This document shows, in pieces, positions 52,317-61,851 of a stretch of 64,000 nucleotides of DNA. This DNA comes from Ensifer adhaerens (GTDB lineage: Bacteria > Pseudomonadota > Alphaproteobacteria > Rhizobiales > Rhizobiaceae), in NCBI RefSeq assembly GCF_000697965.2, contig NZ_CP015881.1, positions 434,001 to 498,000 on the forward strand. Reading direction: 5' to 3'. Each line of letters opens with the position of its first letter. The first letter of the stretch is position 1. A program made the translations under genes and the position numbers. The notes beneath the pieces were generated by a model. The model was given only the letters and a program-made list of their open reading frames with translations, ran no database searches and was not told the origin of the DNA.

Positions 52317-55007
52317 ATGGAACCACGCCTTTCCCGCTATATCTGGACCCACACGCGCAAGGACCAGCTTTGGATCCTGGTTGTCGTCGCGCTGTCGATG
52401 ATCCCTTACTTCCTGTCGTTCGATCTGCCGAAGCAGATCGTCAACGGGCCGATCCAGGGCGATGGCTTCGACAGTCCGGAGGCCACTCAGGCCTTCCTGC
52501 CGATATCCTTCGACCTGCCGTATTTGGGCACGTTCAACGTCTTTGACGGCTTCCAGCTCGGCCGCGAAGGCATGCTGCTCGCCCTCAGCCTGGTGTTCCT
52601 GGCGCTGGTGGTGGTCAACGGCCTCTTCAAATTCTACATCAACACGTTCAAGGGCCGGCTCGGCGAGCGGCTCTTGCGCCGCATCCGTTTCGAACTCGTC
52701 GACCGGGTCCTGCGTTTTCCGCCCAGCCATTTCAAGCGGGTGAAGCCCGCCGAAATCGCGACGATGATCAAGGACGAGGTCGAGCCGCTCGGTGGTTTCA
52801 CCGGTGATGCCTTCGTCTCGCCCGCCTTGCTCGGCGGCCAGGCCTTGACGGCGCTCGTGTTCATCCTGCTGCAGAGCTTCTGGCTCGGGCTGATCGCAAC
52901 GCTGATCGTCGCGGTTCAGGCGGTCATCATTCCGCGCATGCGCAAGCGGCTTCTCGTGCTTGGGCGCGAGCGGCAGTTGACGGCGCGCGAGCTTTCCGGC
53001 CGCGTCAGCGAAATCGTCGACGGTATCGGCGCGATCCGTGGCCACGATACGTCGAACTACGAGCGCGCCGACATCGCGGCGCGGCTCGGCCGGATCTTCA
53101 AGATCCGCTACGACCTCTACCAGTGGAAATTCCTCGTCAAGTTCATCAACAACTTCCTCGCACAGGTCACGCCCTTCCTGTTTTACGCGATCGGCGGCTA
53201 TTTCGCCCTGCAGGGTCGCCTCGACATCGGCCAGCTCGTCGCTGTCATCGGCGCCTACAAGGACCTGCCGGGTCCGCTGAAGGAACTGATCGACTGGGAC
53301 CAGGCCCGTCAGGACGTCCAGGTGAAATATGCGCAGGTGGTCGAGCAGTTCAGCGTCGACACGCTGCTCGATCCCAAGGTCCAGGCGGTGGCAACCACCG
53401 CTGCCGTGCCGCTCGCAGGCCCGCTTGCCGCCGTCAATCTGACGGTGATCGACGATGGCGGCTCGACGCTGCTTGACCACGTCTCGCTGCAGGTCCAGCC
53501 CGGCGAGAAGGTGGCGCTGATGGGTGGTGGCGAAGTGCTCGCCGAGGCCTTCGGCCGGCTCGTCTGGCCGGCAAGCGGCAAGGTGCTCGTCGGTGGCCAG
53601 GACATCTTGGAGCTGCCGGAATCGGTGACCGGCCGACGGATCGCCTACGCCTCGTCCGACGTCTACGTCTTCCAGGGCAGCCTCGGTGACAACATCCTTT
53701 ACGGGCTGAAGCATGCGCCGCTCACGGACGAGATCTATGAGGGCGAGCGTGCGACGCACCGCAAGTGGGAGGTGACCGAAGCCCGGCTGGCCGGAAACCC
53801 GTATCTCGACGTCAACAGCGACTGGATCGACTATGGATCCGCCGGGGCGAACGGACCGGACGATCTGCTCGTGCAGATCCGGCCAGTTCTCGACGCGGTG
53901 CTTTTGACCAACGACGTCATGGCGCTGGCCGTGCGCTCGACCATCGATCCCCACGAGCATGCGGAGTTCGCCGCAGGCATCGTCGAGATGCGCAGCGCGC
54001 TCCGGCAGCGTCTCGAAAAGGAAAAGCTCAGCGACCTCGTCGTGTTCTTCGAGCCCGGGACCTACAATGTCGAGGCGACGATCGGCGAAAACATGCTCTT
54101 CGGCACCATCACCGATCAGGTGATGTGGGCAGATGCGCTGGAGAACCATCCGTTCTTCAAGACGATCCTGCAGCGGGTCGGCCTGCGCGACACCTTTTAT
54201 GAGATGGGCATCGAGATCGCCGAGAACGTCGTCGAACTGTTCCGCGACTTGCCGCCGGATCACCCGTTCTTCCAACAGTTGACCTTCATGACCGCCGAGG
54301 AAATCCCGGTCTATGAGGCCATCCTCCAGAAGGTACGCACGAAGGGCAAGGGCGAGGTCTCCGAGGACGACCAGATCAAGGTGATCAGGCTGTGCTTCGA
54401 TTACATCGAGCCGCGGCACCGTTTCGGTCTTTTGACCGACGAGGTCATGGCGAAGATCGTCGCCGCCCGGCGCGAGTTCGACGAAGGCCTGCCGGCCGAT
54501 CTCGCCGGGATGATCGAGCACTACCGCCCGAACCGATTCATCGCGTCCGGCAGCATTATCGACAACGTGCTCTTTGGACGTATCGGTCACAAACACGCCG
54601 ACGGCTCGGAGAAAATCCGCGCGATCGTCCGGGATCTCTTCGAGGCGGGCGGTCTCTACAACGAAGTGCTTGCTTTCGGCTTCGACTTCAATGTCGGCGC
54701 CGGCGGCAAGCGGCTGACGGCCGCGCAGCGGCAGAAGCTCGACCTTGCGCGCGCGCTGATCCGCAATTGCGATTACTACATCTTCAATCAACCGCTCCTG
54801 GCGCTCGACCAGCGCGTCCAGGAACAGGTCGTCCGCAACGTCTTTGCGATGCTCGATCAGGGCGGGCGCGATCCGGCGGTCATCTGGGTTCTCGCCAATC
54901 CGGCGCTGGCGGACCTCTTCGATCGCGTCGCCCGGTTCGAAAACGGGCGCCTGCTGCACGACGCCAATGTGGATGAACGACCTGACTACAAGGAAATGGC
55001 ATCTTGA
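52317..55007 (+). CDS. ABC-exporter-like protein with fully degenerate ATPase domain, 896 aa
   Basis: The N-terminal membrane domain (about residues 15-345) resembles an ABC exporter (ABC_membrane type): LWILVVVALSMIPYF, LLALSLVFLALVVV and others. The C-terminal 500 residues look like a nucleotide-binding domain in which every key residue is changed: Walker A MGGGEVLAEAFG (402-413, no Lys or Ser/Thr), signature GGKRLTAAQRQ (797-807), Walker B YIFNQPLLALD (821-831, Asp to Asn and Glu to Gln), H-loop WVLANPAL (857-864, His to Asn). The domain is twice the normal length. It probably cannot hydrolyse ATP. A cNMP-binding protein follows directly. Confidence 0.85.
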   Translation: MEPRLSRYIWTHTRKDQLWILVVVALSMIPYFLSFDLPKQIVNGPIQGDGFDSPEATQAFLPISFDLPYLGTFNVFDGFQLGREGMLLALSLVFLALVVVNGLFKFYINTFKGRLGERLLRRIRFELVDRVLRFPPSHFKRVKPAEIATMIKDEVEPLGGFTGDAFVSPALLGGQALTALVFILLQSFWLGLIATLIVAVQAVIIPRMRKRLLVLGRERQLTARELSGRVSEIVDGIGAIRGHDTSNYERADIAARLGRIFKIRYDLYQWKFLVKFINNFLAQVTPFLFYAIGGYFALQGRLDIGQLVAVIGAYKDLPGPLKELIDWDQARQDVQVKYAQVVEQFSVDTLLDPKVQAVATTAAVPLAGPLAAVNLTVIDDGGSTLLDHVSLQVQPGEKVALMGGGEVLAEAFGRLVWPASGKVLVGGQDILELPESVTGRRIAYASSDVYVFQGSLGDNILYGLKHAPLTDEIYEGERATHRKWEVTEARLAGNPYLDVNSDWIDYGSAGANGPDDLLVQIRPVLDAVLLTNDVMALAVRSTIDPHEHAEFAAGIVEMRSALRQRLEKEKLSDLVVFFEPGTYNVEATIGENMLFGTITDQVMWADALENHPFFKTILQRVGLRDTFYEMGIEIAENVVELFRDLPPDHPFFQQLTFMTAEEIPVYEAILQKVRTKGKGEVSEDDQIKVIRLCFDYIEPRHRFGLLTDEVMAKIVAARREFDEGLPADLAGMIEHYRPNRFIASGSIIDNVLFGRIGHKHADGSEKIRAIVRDLFEAGGLYNEVLAFGFDFNVGAGGKRLTAAQRQKLDLARALIRNCDYYIFNQPLLALDQRVQEQVVRNVFAMLDQGGRDPAVIWVLANPALADLFDRVARFENGRLLHDANVDERPDYKEMAS

Positions 55008-55098
55008 TGTAATATTAATGTCAGGGCACGAGCATATGGTCCCGCCGCGATGCGGGAGGCAAGTTGCCCCCGACGGGAACTCGGAGACACGGATTGTG

Positions 55099-55563
55099 AT
55101 GTTGCTCAAAGATGAAGTCGAAATGCTGCGCCGAATAACCCTGTTCTCGGGATTGCCGCCGGCAAAGCTGAAACTTCTGGCCTTCACGTCCGACAGGGTC
55201 ATGTACAGCGCCGGCGAAGCGCTGTTCTATCAGGGTGACATCGGCGACGCGGCCTATGTCATTCTTTCCGGCAAGGCGGAGGTGCTCATCAATACGGCGG
55301 GTGGGCCTTTCAAGATCGCCGAAGTCGAGCAGAATTCGATCGTCGGCGAAATCGCCATTCTCTGCAACACGCCACGCACCGCGACGGTGCGCACCAGCAC
55401 GCCGCTCGAGGCCCTGCGCATCCGCAAGGACGATTTCCTCAAGCTTCTGGCCGACTTCCCCGAGATGGCGGTGGAAATCATGCGCGTTCTCGCCGACCGC
55501 CTCGCGCAAACGACGGCGGAGCTCAGCGAGGCCCGCGGTTCGATGGAGCCGGTGGACGCCTGA
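55099..55563 (+). CDS. Cyclic-nucleotide-binding domain protein, 154 aa
   Basis: Single CAP/cNMP-binding domain. The phosphate-binding cassette is GEIAILCNTPRTATV (residues 83-97) with the conserved Glu and Arg, so the binding site looks intact. AAYVILSGKAEVLI is the beta-roll. There is no HTH. The ATG at 55099 is used; a GTG at 55096 is possible. It sits 92 bp after the pseudo-ABC gene and probably senses cAMP or cGMP from the class III cyclase in this region. Confidence 0.86.
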   Translation: MLLKDEVEMLRRITLFSGLPPAKLKLLAFTSDRVMYSAGEALFYQGDIGDAAYVILSGKAEVLINTAGGPFKIAEVEQNSIVGEIAILCNTPRTATVRTSTPLEALRIRKDDFLKLLADFPEMAVEIMRVLADRLAQTTAELSEARGSMEPVDA

Positions 55564-55700
55564 CGGCGGCACCTCCTTTGTACGGGCGAACCTTCCCGAA
55601 AATGCAGGCGGCGATGTGCCGGGGCAGCCATTCGCCTCGGTCATATGAGCCCTTCGCAAAATCCATTCCGCTTCGTCCGGATATGGGTTAGAGAAACGCC

Positions 55701-56462
55701 ATGCGTTCGATCACCTATTTCCACAAGACCGTTCAGTTTCCCGACAAGCCGGAAAAGAAGCGCTTTTTCGCGCGGCTGCAGAACGGCGACTGGGAGCCTT
55801 GCACGTTCCAGAACATCGCGCGCCTGGTCGACGCCAAGACGACTTTCATCGACATCGGCGGCTGGATCGGCGTGACGCCCTATTGGGCGGCGCAGATTGC
55901 CGACAACGTCATCACGGTCGAGCCCGATCCTGTCTGTTTCGGCATCCTCAAGGAAATGCAGCCGGAGAATTGCGGCGAAGTGCGGGTCATCAATGCAGCG
56001 CTATCGGAGGATGACGTTCTCGTGCTGCATTCCGTCGGTGGCGGTTTCGGCAGCTCCGAAACATCGGCCCTGATCGCCGACGACGACGGCGAGGCGATCC
56101 GTGCGCGCACCGTGACGATCGCAGCCCTTCAGGACATGGCGCGGACCGAAAGGCTCTGTTTCAAGATCGACATCGAAGGTTACGAGTATCGCGCGCTGGA
56201 CCAGTTCCGCACGATCGATCGGATGCGGACGGCCGGCGTGCTGCTGGCGGTTCATCCGCAGATCCTGTTTGCGTCGCTGACGGGCTCCAGGCTGTCGCGC
56301 GTCCTTCGCACCATGACCGCCACTATCGGATTGATCCGTAGTCTGAAGGGCTTCCGCCTCGACAATCCCTCGGCAATCTGGACGGCGCTACGCAAATCGA
56401 TCGCGCGCCGGGAGTTTCGCGGTTTCGACCTGCTGTTCGTGGCGCGCGAGGGTAGCCGCTAA
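55701..56462 (+). CDS. FkbM-family methyltransferase, 253 aa
   Basis: SAM-dependent O-methyltransferase of the FkbM type. The SAM motif is FIDIGGWIGVTPYWAAQ (residues about 49-65), then VEPDPVCFGIL. ERLCFKIDIEGYEY and the C-terminal FDLLFVAREG are family hallmarks. Such enzymes often methylate sugars in surface glycans, which fits the region. Confidence 0.88.
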   Translation: MRSITYFHKTVQFPDKPEKKRFFARLQNGDWEPCTFQNIARLVDAKTTFIDIGGWIGVTPYWAAQIADNVITVEPDPVCFGILKEMQPENCGEVRVINAALSEDDVLVLHSVGGGFGSSETSALIADDDGEAIRARTVTIAALQDMARTERLCFKIDIEGYEYRALDQFRTIDRMRTAGVLLAVHPQILFASLTGSRLSRVLRTMTATIGLIRSLKGFRLDNPSAIWTALRKSIARREFRGFDLLFVAREGSR

Positions 56463-56670
56463 GGAGCCTTTGGCGGCTCAAGTCCTTTCATGCATGAGGA
56501 CAAGGACGGTAATGTCCGGGCATCCGCCGAGAACCGAAACGATCCTCGGTTCGGTTAACCATGCCCCCGCTTAAAGTTAACTCTTCGTTTCAAAATGTTA
56601 CTTCCGGTGGTATAGGTTCGCTGCTGCTATTTCCTGGTTTTGGTTGTGGCGCGTCGCGGAGGGCGGTTGC

Positions 56671-56874
56671 ATGTCCTGGTTATACGTTGCCGGTGTCGCC
56701 TATGGCCTGACGGCGTTTTTTCTCGTGGGGATGACCTACCTTGAAGGATTGCAGGCGCATGCACCTTGGAACATGTACCGCGTGGCCGGGCTTCTGGTCT
56801 GCGTTTTCTGGCCGATTCTGTTTCTGTATCTGATGCTCAGGATGGCATCGAAAAGACGAATTCCGGAGCGCTGA
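56671..56874 (+). CDS. Small membrane protein with two helices, 67 aa
   Basis: Two hydrophobic segments (VAGVAYGLTAFFLVGMTYL; VAGLLVCVFWPILFLYLMLR) joined by a short polar loop and ending in a basic tail. ATG at 56671 follows GGAGGG by 7 bp. Not recognised as a named family. Stands alone between FkbM and AsnB. Confidence 0.7.
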   Translation: MSWLYVAGVAYGLTAFFLVGMTYLEGLQAHAPWNMYRVAGLLVCVFWPILFLYLMLRMASKRRIPER

Positions 56875-57020
56875 CGGCAAGGGCCAGCGGCGCTTATCCT
56901 CAACGCGGCGCCTGAACGGCGGTATTTACCATACAACTAGAAAATGCCGGAGATTAACCCATGATTCCGTCATGCGGTTTATGGTCCGGCAGTGATCGAA
57001 CGGTGTGAAAGTATCTCGGC

Positions 57021-58958
57021 ATGTGCGGTTACGGTGGCTATTTCGGGTCGGTCCCGGATGCGGAAATCCTTCTCAAAAGGATGGCCTCTGCGATCGCGCA
57101 TCGTGGCCCGGACGAAAACGGCGTTTTTGCCGCACCGGAGGCCGGGCTCGCCCATGTAAGGCTGTCGATCGTCGGTCTCGGCGACGGCCAGCAGCCGATG
57201 TCCGACGAAACCGGCGACCTTTCGATCGCCTTCAACGGCGAGATCTTCAACTACGTCGAATTGCGCGAGGAACTGCGCGCCAAGGGGCGGCGGTTCCGCA
57301 CCGCGAGCGACACCGAGGTCATCCTGCATCTCTACGCCGTGATGGGTGAGGACTGCCTGTCCGTCCTCAACGGCGATTTCTCCTTCGCGATCTGGGATAG
57401 ACGCCGTCAGCGCATGGTGTTGGCGCGCGACCGCATGGGCGTGCGCCCGTTGTTTTACACGACCCATGCCGGGACATTCTATTTCGCCTCCGAAATCAAG
57501 GCGCTGCTCCAGGTTCCCGGCATTTCCGCCGAACTCGATCCCGTTGCGCTCGACCAGATTTTTACCCTTTGGGCGCCGATCGCGCCGCGGACCGGCTTTC
57601 GTGGCATTCACGAGCTCGAGCCGGCTCACCTGATGATCGTCGAGAAGGGCAAGACGTCGATCCGCCCCTATTGGCAACTCGACTATCCGGGCCACGACGC
57701 GCCGCCGCTGTTTGCCGATGAGCGCAGCGCGGCCGAGGAACTACGCGCCCTTCTTACCGATGCGACCCGGATCCGCATGCGGGCCGACGTGACCGTCGGA
57801 TCCTATCTCTCGGGCGGGCTCGACAGCTCCATCGTCTCGGCGCTTGCAGCCGGAATGGCGCCGCAGGGTCTGCGCACGTTTTCCGTGACGTTTGATAGCG
57901 TCGAACACGACGAGAGCGCCTTCCAGATGGAAATGGCGAAGGCGCTCGGCACGCATCATAGCGCGGTCGCCTGTCGTGCCGGCGACATCGCGAAGGTCTT
58001 TCCGCAGGTCGTCCGTTTCGCCGAACGTCCGATTATCCGCACGGCACCCGCCCCGCTTTACCAGCTCTCGGGTCTCGTGCGCGAGCAGGGATTGAAGGTC
58101 GTGCTGACGGGCGAGGGCGCCGACGAGGTCTTCGCCGGATACGATATCTTCAAGGAGGCGCGGGTGCGCCGCTTCTGTGGCCGCCAGCCCGGCTCGCGAA
58201 TCCGGCCGCACCTGTTCCGCAAGCTCTACCCCTATCTGCCGGGCCTGCAGCAGCAATCGGCGGAATATCTCGCCGCTTTCTTCGGCGCCGGCGACGTGCC
58301 GCTCAACGACCCGCTGTTCTCGCACCGCCCGCGGTTCAAAAGCACGGCCGCGACCAAGATCTTCTTTTCTCCTGACCTGCGCGCCACGCTGAAGGACTAC
58401 GACGCGGCCGAAGATCTGGCGAGCCGGCTTCCCGCTGCCTTCGGTCGCTGGCATCCGCTGCACCAGGCGCAGTATCTCGAAAGCCGTTTCCTTCTGCCCG
58501 GCTACATTCTCTCCAGCCAGGGCGACCGCATGGCCATGGCGCACGGGATCGAAGGACGCTTCCCGTTCCTGGACCACCGCCTCGTCGAGTTCGCGACGCG
58601 CCTGCCGCCGGAAATGAAACTGAAGGGGCTGGTGGAAAAACACATCCTGCGCGAAGCGACGAAGGACCTGCTTCCGCCGACCATCGGTCAGCGCACCAAG
58701 CAGCCCTACCGCGCGCCCGACAGCCATTCCTTCACCGGCGCCGGCGAACTGGAATACGTTCGCGATGCCATGAGCGAGACACGCATCGGCGACAGCGGTC
58801 TGTTCAATGCCAAGGCCGTCAGCAAGCTCTACGAGAAATGCCAGTCGCAACCGACTACCGGCTTTAGGGACAATGCCGCCTTCGTCGGCATCCTGTCGAC
58901 GCAGCTCTGGCTCCAGACCTTTACCGGCACCAGCATCCGCGCCGCTCAAGCGGCCTGA
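57021..58958 (+). CDS. Asparagine synthase-type glutamine amidotransferase, 645 aa
   Basis: AsnB-like: N-terminal Ntn-glutaminase with Cys2 (MCGYGG), AFNGEIFNY near 70-78, and C-terminal ATP-pyrophosphatase SGGLDSS (264-270). The full length exceeds the 550 residues of E. coli AsnB because of an extended C-terminal part. It heads a plus-strand cassette with ACP, acyl ligase and NadE-like protein, so it more likely forms an amide in a lipid, sugar or peptide product than free Asn. Confidence 0.9.
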   Translation: MCGYGGYFGSVPDAEILLKRMASAIAHRGPDENGVFAAPEAGLAHVRLSIVGLGDGQQPMSDETGDLSIAFNGEIFNYVELREELRAKGRRFRTASDTEVILHLYAVMGEDCLSVLNGDFSFAIWDRRRQRMVLARDRMGVRPLFYTTHAGTFYFASEIKALLQVPGISAELDPVALDQIFTLWAPIAPRTGFRGIHELEPAHLMIVEKGKTSIRPYWQLDYPGHDAPPLFADERSAAEELRALLTDATRIRMRADVTVGSYLSGGLDSSIVSALAAGMAPQGLRTFSVTFDSVEHDESAFQMEMAKALGTHHSAVACRAGDIAKVFPQVVRFAERPIIRTAPAPLYQLSGLVREQGLKVVLTGEGADEVFAGYDIFKEARVRRFCGRQPGSRIRPHLFRKLYPYLPGLQQQSAEYLAAFFGAGDVPLNDPLFSHRPRFKSTAATKIFFSPDLRATLKDYDAAEDLASRLPAAFGRWHPLHQAQYLESRFLLPGYILSSQGDRMAMAHGIEGRFPFLDHRLVEFATRLPPEMKLKGLVEKHILREATKDLLPPTIGQRTKQPYRAPDSHSFTGAGELEYVRDAMSETRIGDSGLFNAKAVSKLYEKCQSQPTTGFRDNAAFVGILSTQLWLQTFTGTSIRAAQAA

Positions 58959-58981
58959 AACCCATTGGGAAAGGAAATGAA

Positions 58982-59248
58982 ATGACGGAAACCATCAAGG
59001 ACAAGGTCAGGGCCTTTGTCATCGAGAACTTCCTGTTTGGCGATACCTCGTACGATCTCGCCGACGGCGCCTCTCTGATCGAGAACGATATCATCGACTC
59101 GACCGGCGTTCTCGAACTCGTCGCCTTTATCGAAGACCAGTTCGGCATCGCCATGGCCGACGCAGACATCGTGCCGGCGAACCTCGATTCGCTCGCGCGC
59201 ATCTCGGCCTTCATCGAGGCAAAGGCCGGAGTGCCGGCCACGGCCTAA
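58982..59248 (+). CDS. Acyl carrier protein, 88 aa
   Basis: Phosphopantetheine carrier. The attachment serine is Ser40 in IENDIIDSTGVLEL, which has the usual DS-x-G/x-L context. ATG follows AAAGGAAA. It carries the acyl or aminoacyl unit probably loaded by the ligase 20 bp downstream. It is not the housekeeping AcpP. Confidence 0.92.
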   Translation: MTETIKDKVRAFVIENFLFGDTSYDLADGASLIENDIIDSTGVLELVAFIEDQFGIAMADADIVPANLDSLARISAFIEAKAGVPATA

Positions 59249-59268
59249 CCAAGACCCGAGGGCGTTCC

Positions 59269-60819
59269 ATGCGGTTCGAGCAGTTTCTCATCGGCAATGC
59301 GGCAAGGCATGCGGCCAAGACGGCGCTGGTCACCGATCGCAAGCGCCTCAGCTACGGCGAGTTCGACGATCTGTCGAGCCGGCTGGCGGCCGCGTTGGCA
59401 AAGGCAGGCGTCAAGCGCAACGACCGCGTCCTCGTGTTCATGGACAATTGCTGGGAGGCGGCCGTCTCGATCTTTGCGATCCTGAAGGCGGGCGCGACCT
59501 TCAGTCCGATCAACGCCTCGACCAAGGCCGACAAGCTCGCCTACATCATCGACGACTGCGAGGCGGCTGCGATCCTGACGCAGGCCAAGTTGATGCCGGT
59601 GGTGGCGGACGCCCGGGCGCAGAGCAGCGGCAAGGCGGATATCTTCGTCGCATCGACCGCGGCGCCCAATGGCCAGTCGCCTGCCGGAGCGGTGCCCTTC
59701 GAGGGCTGCCTGTCGGCGGAGGCGACGCCGGTGCCGCATGGCGGCATTGACGTCGATCTGGCGATGCTCATCTACACATCGGGGTCGACCGGCCGCCCGA
59801 AGGGCGTGATGATGACCCACCGCAACATCGATGCGGCGTCGGAATCGATCACCACCTATCTGCGCAACGAGCACGACGATATCATCCTCAACGTGCTGCC
59901 GCTCGCCTTCGACTATGGGCTCTACCAGTTGCTGATGGCGATCAGGCTCGGGGCGACGCTGGTGCTCGAAAAGTCCTTCGCGTTCCCGCATGCGATCTTC
60001 GAGCGTATTCGCGAGGAGGGCGTCACCGGCTTCCCGCTGGTGCCGACGATGGCGGCGATGATCCTGCAGATGCGCGACCTTGAGCCGGGTTTCCTGCCGA
60101 GCCTGCGCTACCTCTCCAACACCGCCGCCGCCCTGCCGCCGCCGCATATCGCCCGCCTGCGCGAGCTTTTCCCGGGCGCACGACTCTATTCGATGTACGG
60201 GCTGACAGAGTGCAAGCGCTGTACCTACCTGCCGCCGGAGGAACTGGATCGCCGGCCGGGCTCCGTCGGCATTGCCATCCCCAACACGGAAGCCTTCGTC
60301 GTCAACGACGAGGGCAGCCGCGTGCCGCCGGGCGTTCCCGGCGAACTCGTCATCCGCGGGCCGCATGTAATGCAGGGCTACTGGCGCAACGACGTGGCGA
60401 CCGAGCGCATGCTGCGGCCCGGGCCGAACCCTTGGGAGAAGGTGCTCTATACGGGCGACCTTTTCCAGACGGACGAAGAGGGCTTTCTCTATTTCGTCGG
60501 CCGCAAGGACGATATCATCAAGACCCGCGGCGAGAAGGTCGCGCCCAAGGAAGTCGAGACCGTGCTCCATGCCCATCCCGGCATTGCCGAGGCCGTCGTC
60601 ATCGGCATGCCGGATCCGGTTCTCGGCCACGCGATCGCTGCCCTTGTGGTGCGCACGGATCCTGACTTGACCGACAAGGACATCATCCGCCACTGCACCC
60701 GCCACCTCGAAGATTTCATGGTGCCGAAGATCATCGAATTCCGCACCGAACTGCCGAAGACGGATACCGGCAAGGTCAGCCGCCGACTTGCCGCCGAGAC
60801 GATGGAGCCTGCACAATGA
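59269..60819 (+). CDS. Acyl-CoA/acyl-ACP ligase (AMP-forming), 516 aa
   Basis: ANL superfamily adenylating enzyme. The P-loop is YTSGSTGRPKG (169-179); SMYGLTECKRCTYL and YTGDLFQTDEEGF follow, then the A10-like lysine in PKTDTGKVSRR. It probably loads the neighbouring ACP. It overlaps the NadE-like start (ATGA). Its layout with AsnB and ACP recalls exosortase-associated acyl ligase cassettes, but no exosortase is here. Confidence 0.9.
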   Translation: MRFEQFLIGNAARHAAKTALVTDRKRLSYGEFDDLSSRLAAALAKAGVKRNDRVLVFMDNCWEAAVSIFAILKAGATFSPINASTKADKLAYIIDDCEAAAILTQAKLMPVVADARAQSSGKADIFVASTAAPNGQSPAGAVPFEGCLSAEATPVPHGGIDVDLAMLIYTSGSTGRPKGVMMTHRNIDAASESITTYLRNEHDDIILNVLPLAFDYGLYQLLMAIRLGATLVLEKSFAFPHAIFERIREEGVTGFPLVPTMAAMILQMRDLEPGFLPSLRYLSNTAAALPPPHIARLRELFPGARLYSMYGLTECKRCTYLPPEELDRRPGSVGIAIPNTEAFVVNDEGSRVPPGVPGELVIRGPHVMQGYWRNDVATERMLRPGPNPWEKVLYTGDLFQTDEEGFLYFVGRKDDIIKTRGEKVAPKEVETVLHAHPGIAEAVVIGMPDPVLGHAIAALVVRTDPDLTDKDIIRHCTRHLEDFMVPKIIEFRTELPKTDTGKVSRRLAAETMEPAQ

Positions 60820-61826
60820 ACATCAGAACAACCGGGGGCAATGGCCCGTTTTCGGCCGAAACCCTGACAATCGACCACGCGGCCGAGACCGATCGCATCG
60901 TTTCCGCCTTGCGCGGACAGTTGCGCTCCATGAAGAAGCGCGGTCTGGTGCTCGGGCTTTCGGGCGGCATCGACTCCAGCGTTTCCGTGGCGCTTGCGGT
61001 GCGCGCGGTCGGCGCCAAGAACGTCTTCTGCCTGTTCATGCCGGAAAACGATTCCGATCCGGAAAGCCTGCGCTTCGGCCGGCTGGTCGCTGAAACCTTC
61101 GGCGTCGAGGCGATCGTCGAAGACATCGGGCCGATCCTCAAGGCCATGGGCTGCTACGAGCGCCGCGACGCCTTCATCCGGGAACTGGTTCCGGACTATG
61201 GCGACGGGTGGGCCTCGAAGGTCGTCATCGCCAACGCGCTTGAGGGAGAAGGCTACAACATCTCCTCGCTGGTCGTTCAGAGCCCGGAAGGCGTGCAATC
61301 GAAACATCGCATGCCGCCCTCGGTCTATCTCGGCGTCGTTGCGGCCACCAACATGAAGCAACGCACTCGCAAGCAGGTCGAGTACTATCATGCCGACCGG
61401 TTGAACTTTGCCGTACTCGGCACGCCCAACCGGCTGGAATACGACCAGGGATTCTTCGTCAAGAACGGCGACGGCGCCGCCGACGTAAAGCCGATCGCCC
61501 ATCTCTATAAGTCGCAGGTCTATGCGCTTGCCGCCCATCTCGGCGTTCCCGCGGAAGTTTGCCGTCGCCCGCCGACGACCGACACCTATTCGCTGGAACA
61601 GACGCAGGAGGAGTTCTATTTCTCCCTGCCTTACGACCGCATGGACCTCTGCCTTTATGGCCTCAATCACGGGATCGAGATCGAGGCCGTCGCCAAGGCG
61701 GCCGGCTTGACCGTGGTCCAGGTCGAAAGGGTCTGGGCGGATATCGCCGCCAAGCGCAAGGCGACGCGCTACCTGCATCTCGGGCCGCAACTGGTGCAGC
61801 CCGTGGAGGAAATTGCCGGCTATTGA
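60816..61826 (+). CDS. NAD synthase-like ATP-pyrophosphatase (NadE family), 336 aa
   Basis: NadE-type amide-forming enzyme without a glutaminase domain. The PP-loop is SGGIDSS (49-55), with LGTPNRLEYDQGFF and PTTDTYSLEQTQEEF as family features. Because it is embedded in the ACP/ligase cassette and lacks the nitrilase domain of the usual rhizobial NadE, it may act on a dedicated substrate; the catalytic NAD synthase role is the default by homology. Confidence 0.85.
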   Translation: MNIRTTGGNGPFSAETLTIDHAAETDRIVSALRGQLRSMKKRGLVLGLSGGIDSSVSVALAVRAVGAKNVFCLFMPENDSDPESLRFGRLVAETFGVEAIVEDIGPILKAMGCYERRDAFIRELVPDYGDGWASKVVIANALEGEGYNISSLVVQSPEGVQSKHRMPPSVYLGVVAATNMKQRTRKQVEYYHADRLNFAVLGTPNRLEYDQGFFVKNGDGAADVKPIAHLYKSQVYALAAHLGVPAEVCRRPPTTDTYSLEQTQEEFYFSLPYDRMDLCLYGLNHGIEIEAVAKAAGLTVVQVERVWADIAAKRKATRYLHLGPQLVQPVEEIAGY

Positions 61827-61851
61827 GGCCTGGCCGCACCGCCGCCCATCG

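Noticed and set aside
52011..55202. 1063-codon open frame on the minus strand opposite the pseudo-ABC gene
   Set aside because: Translates to Arg/Asp/Glu/His-rich low-complexity sequence with no domain; it is the antisense shadow of a GC-rich gene.
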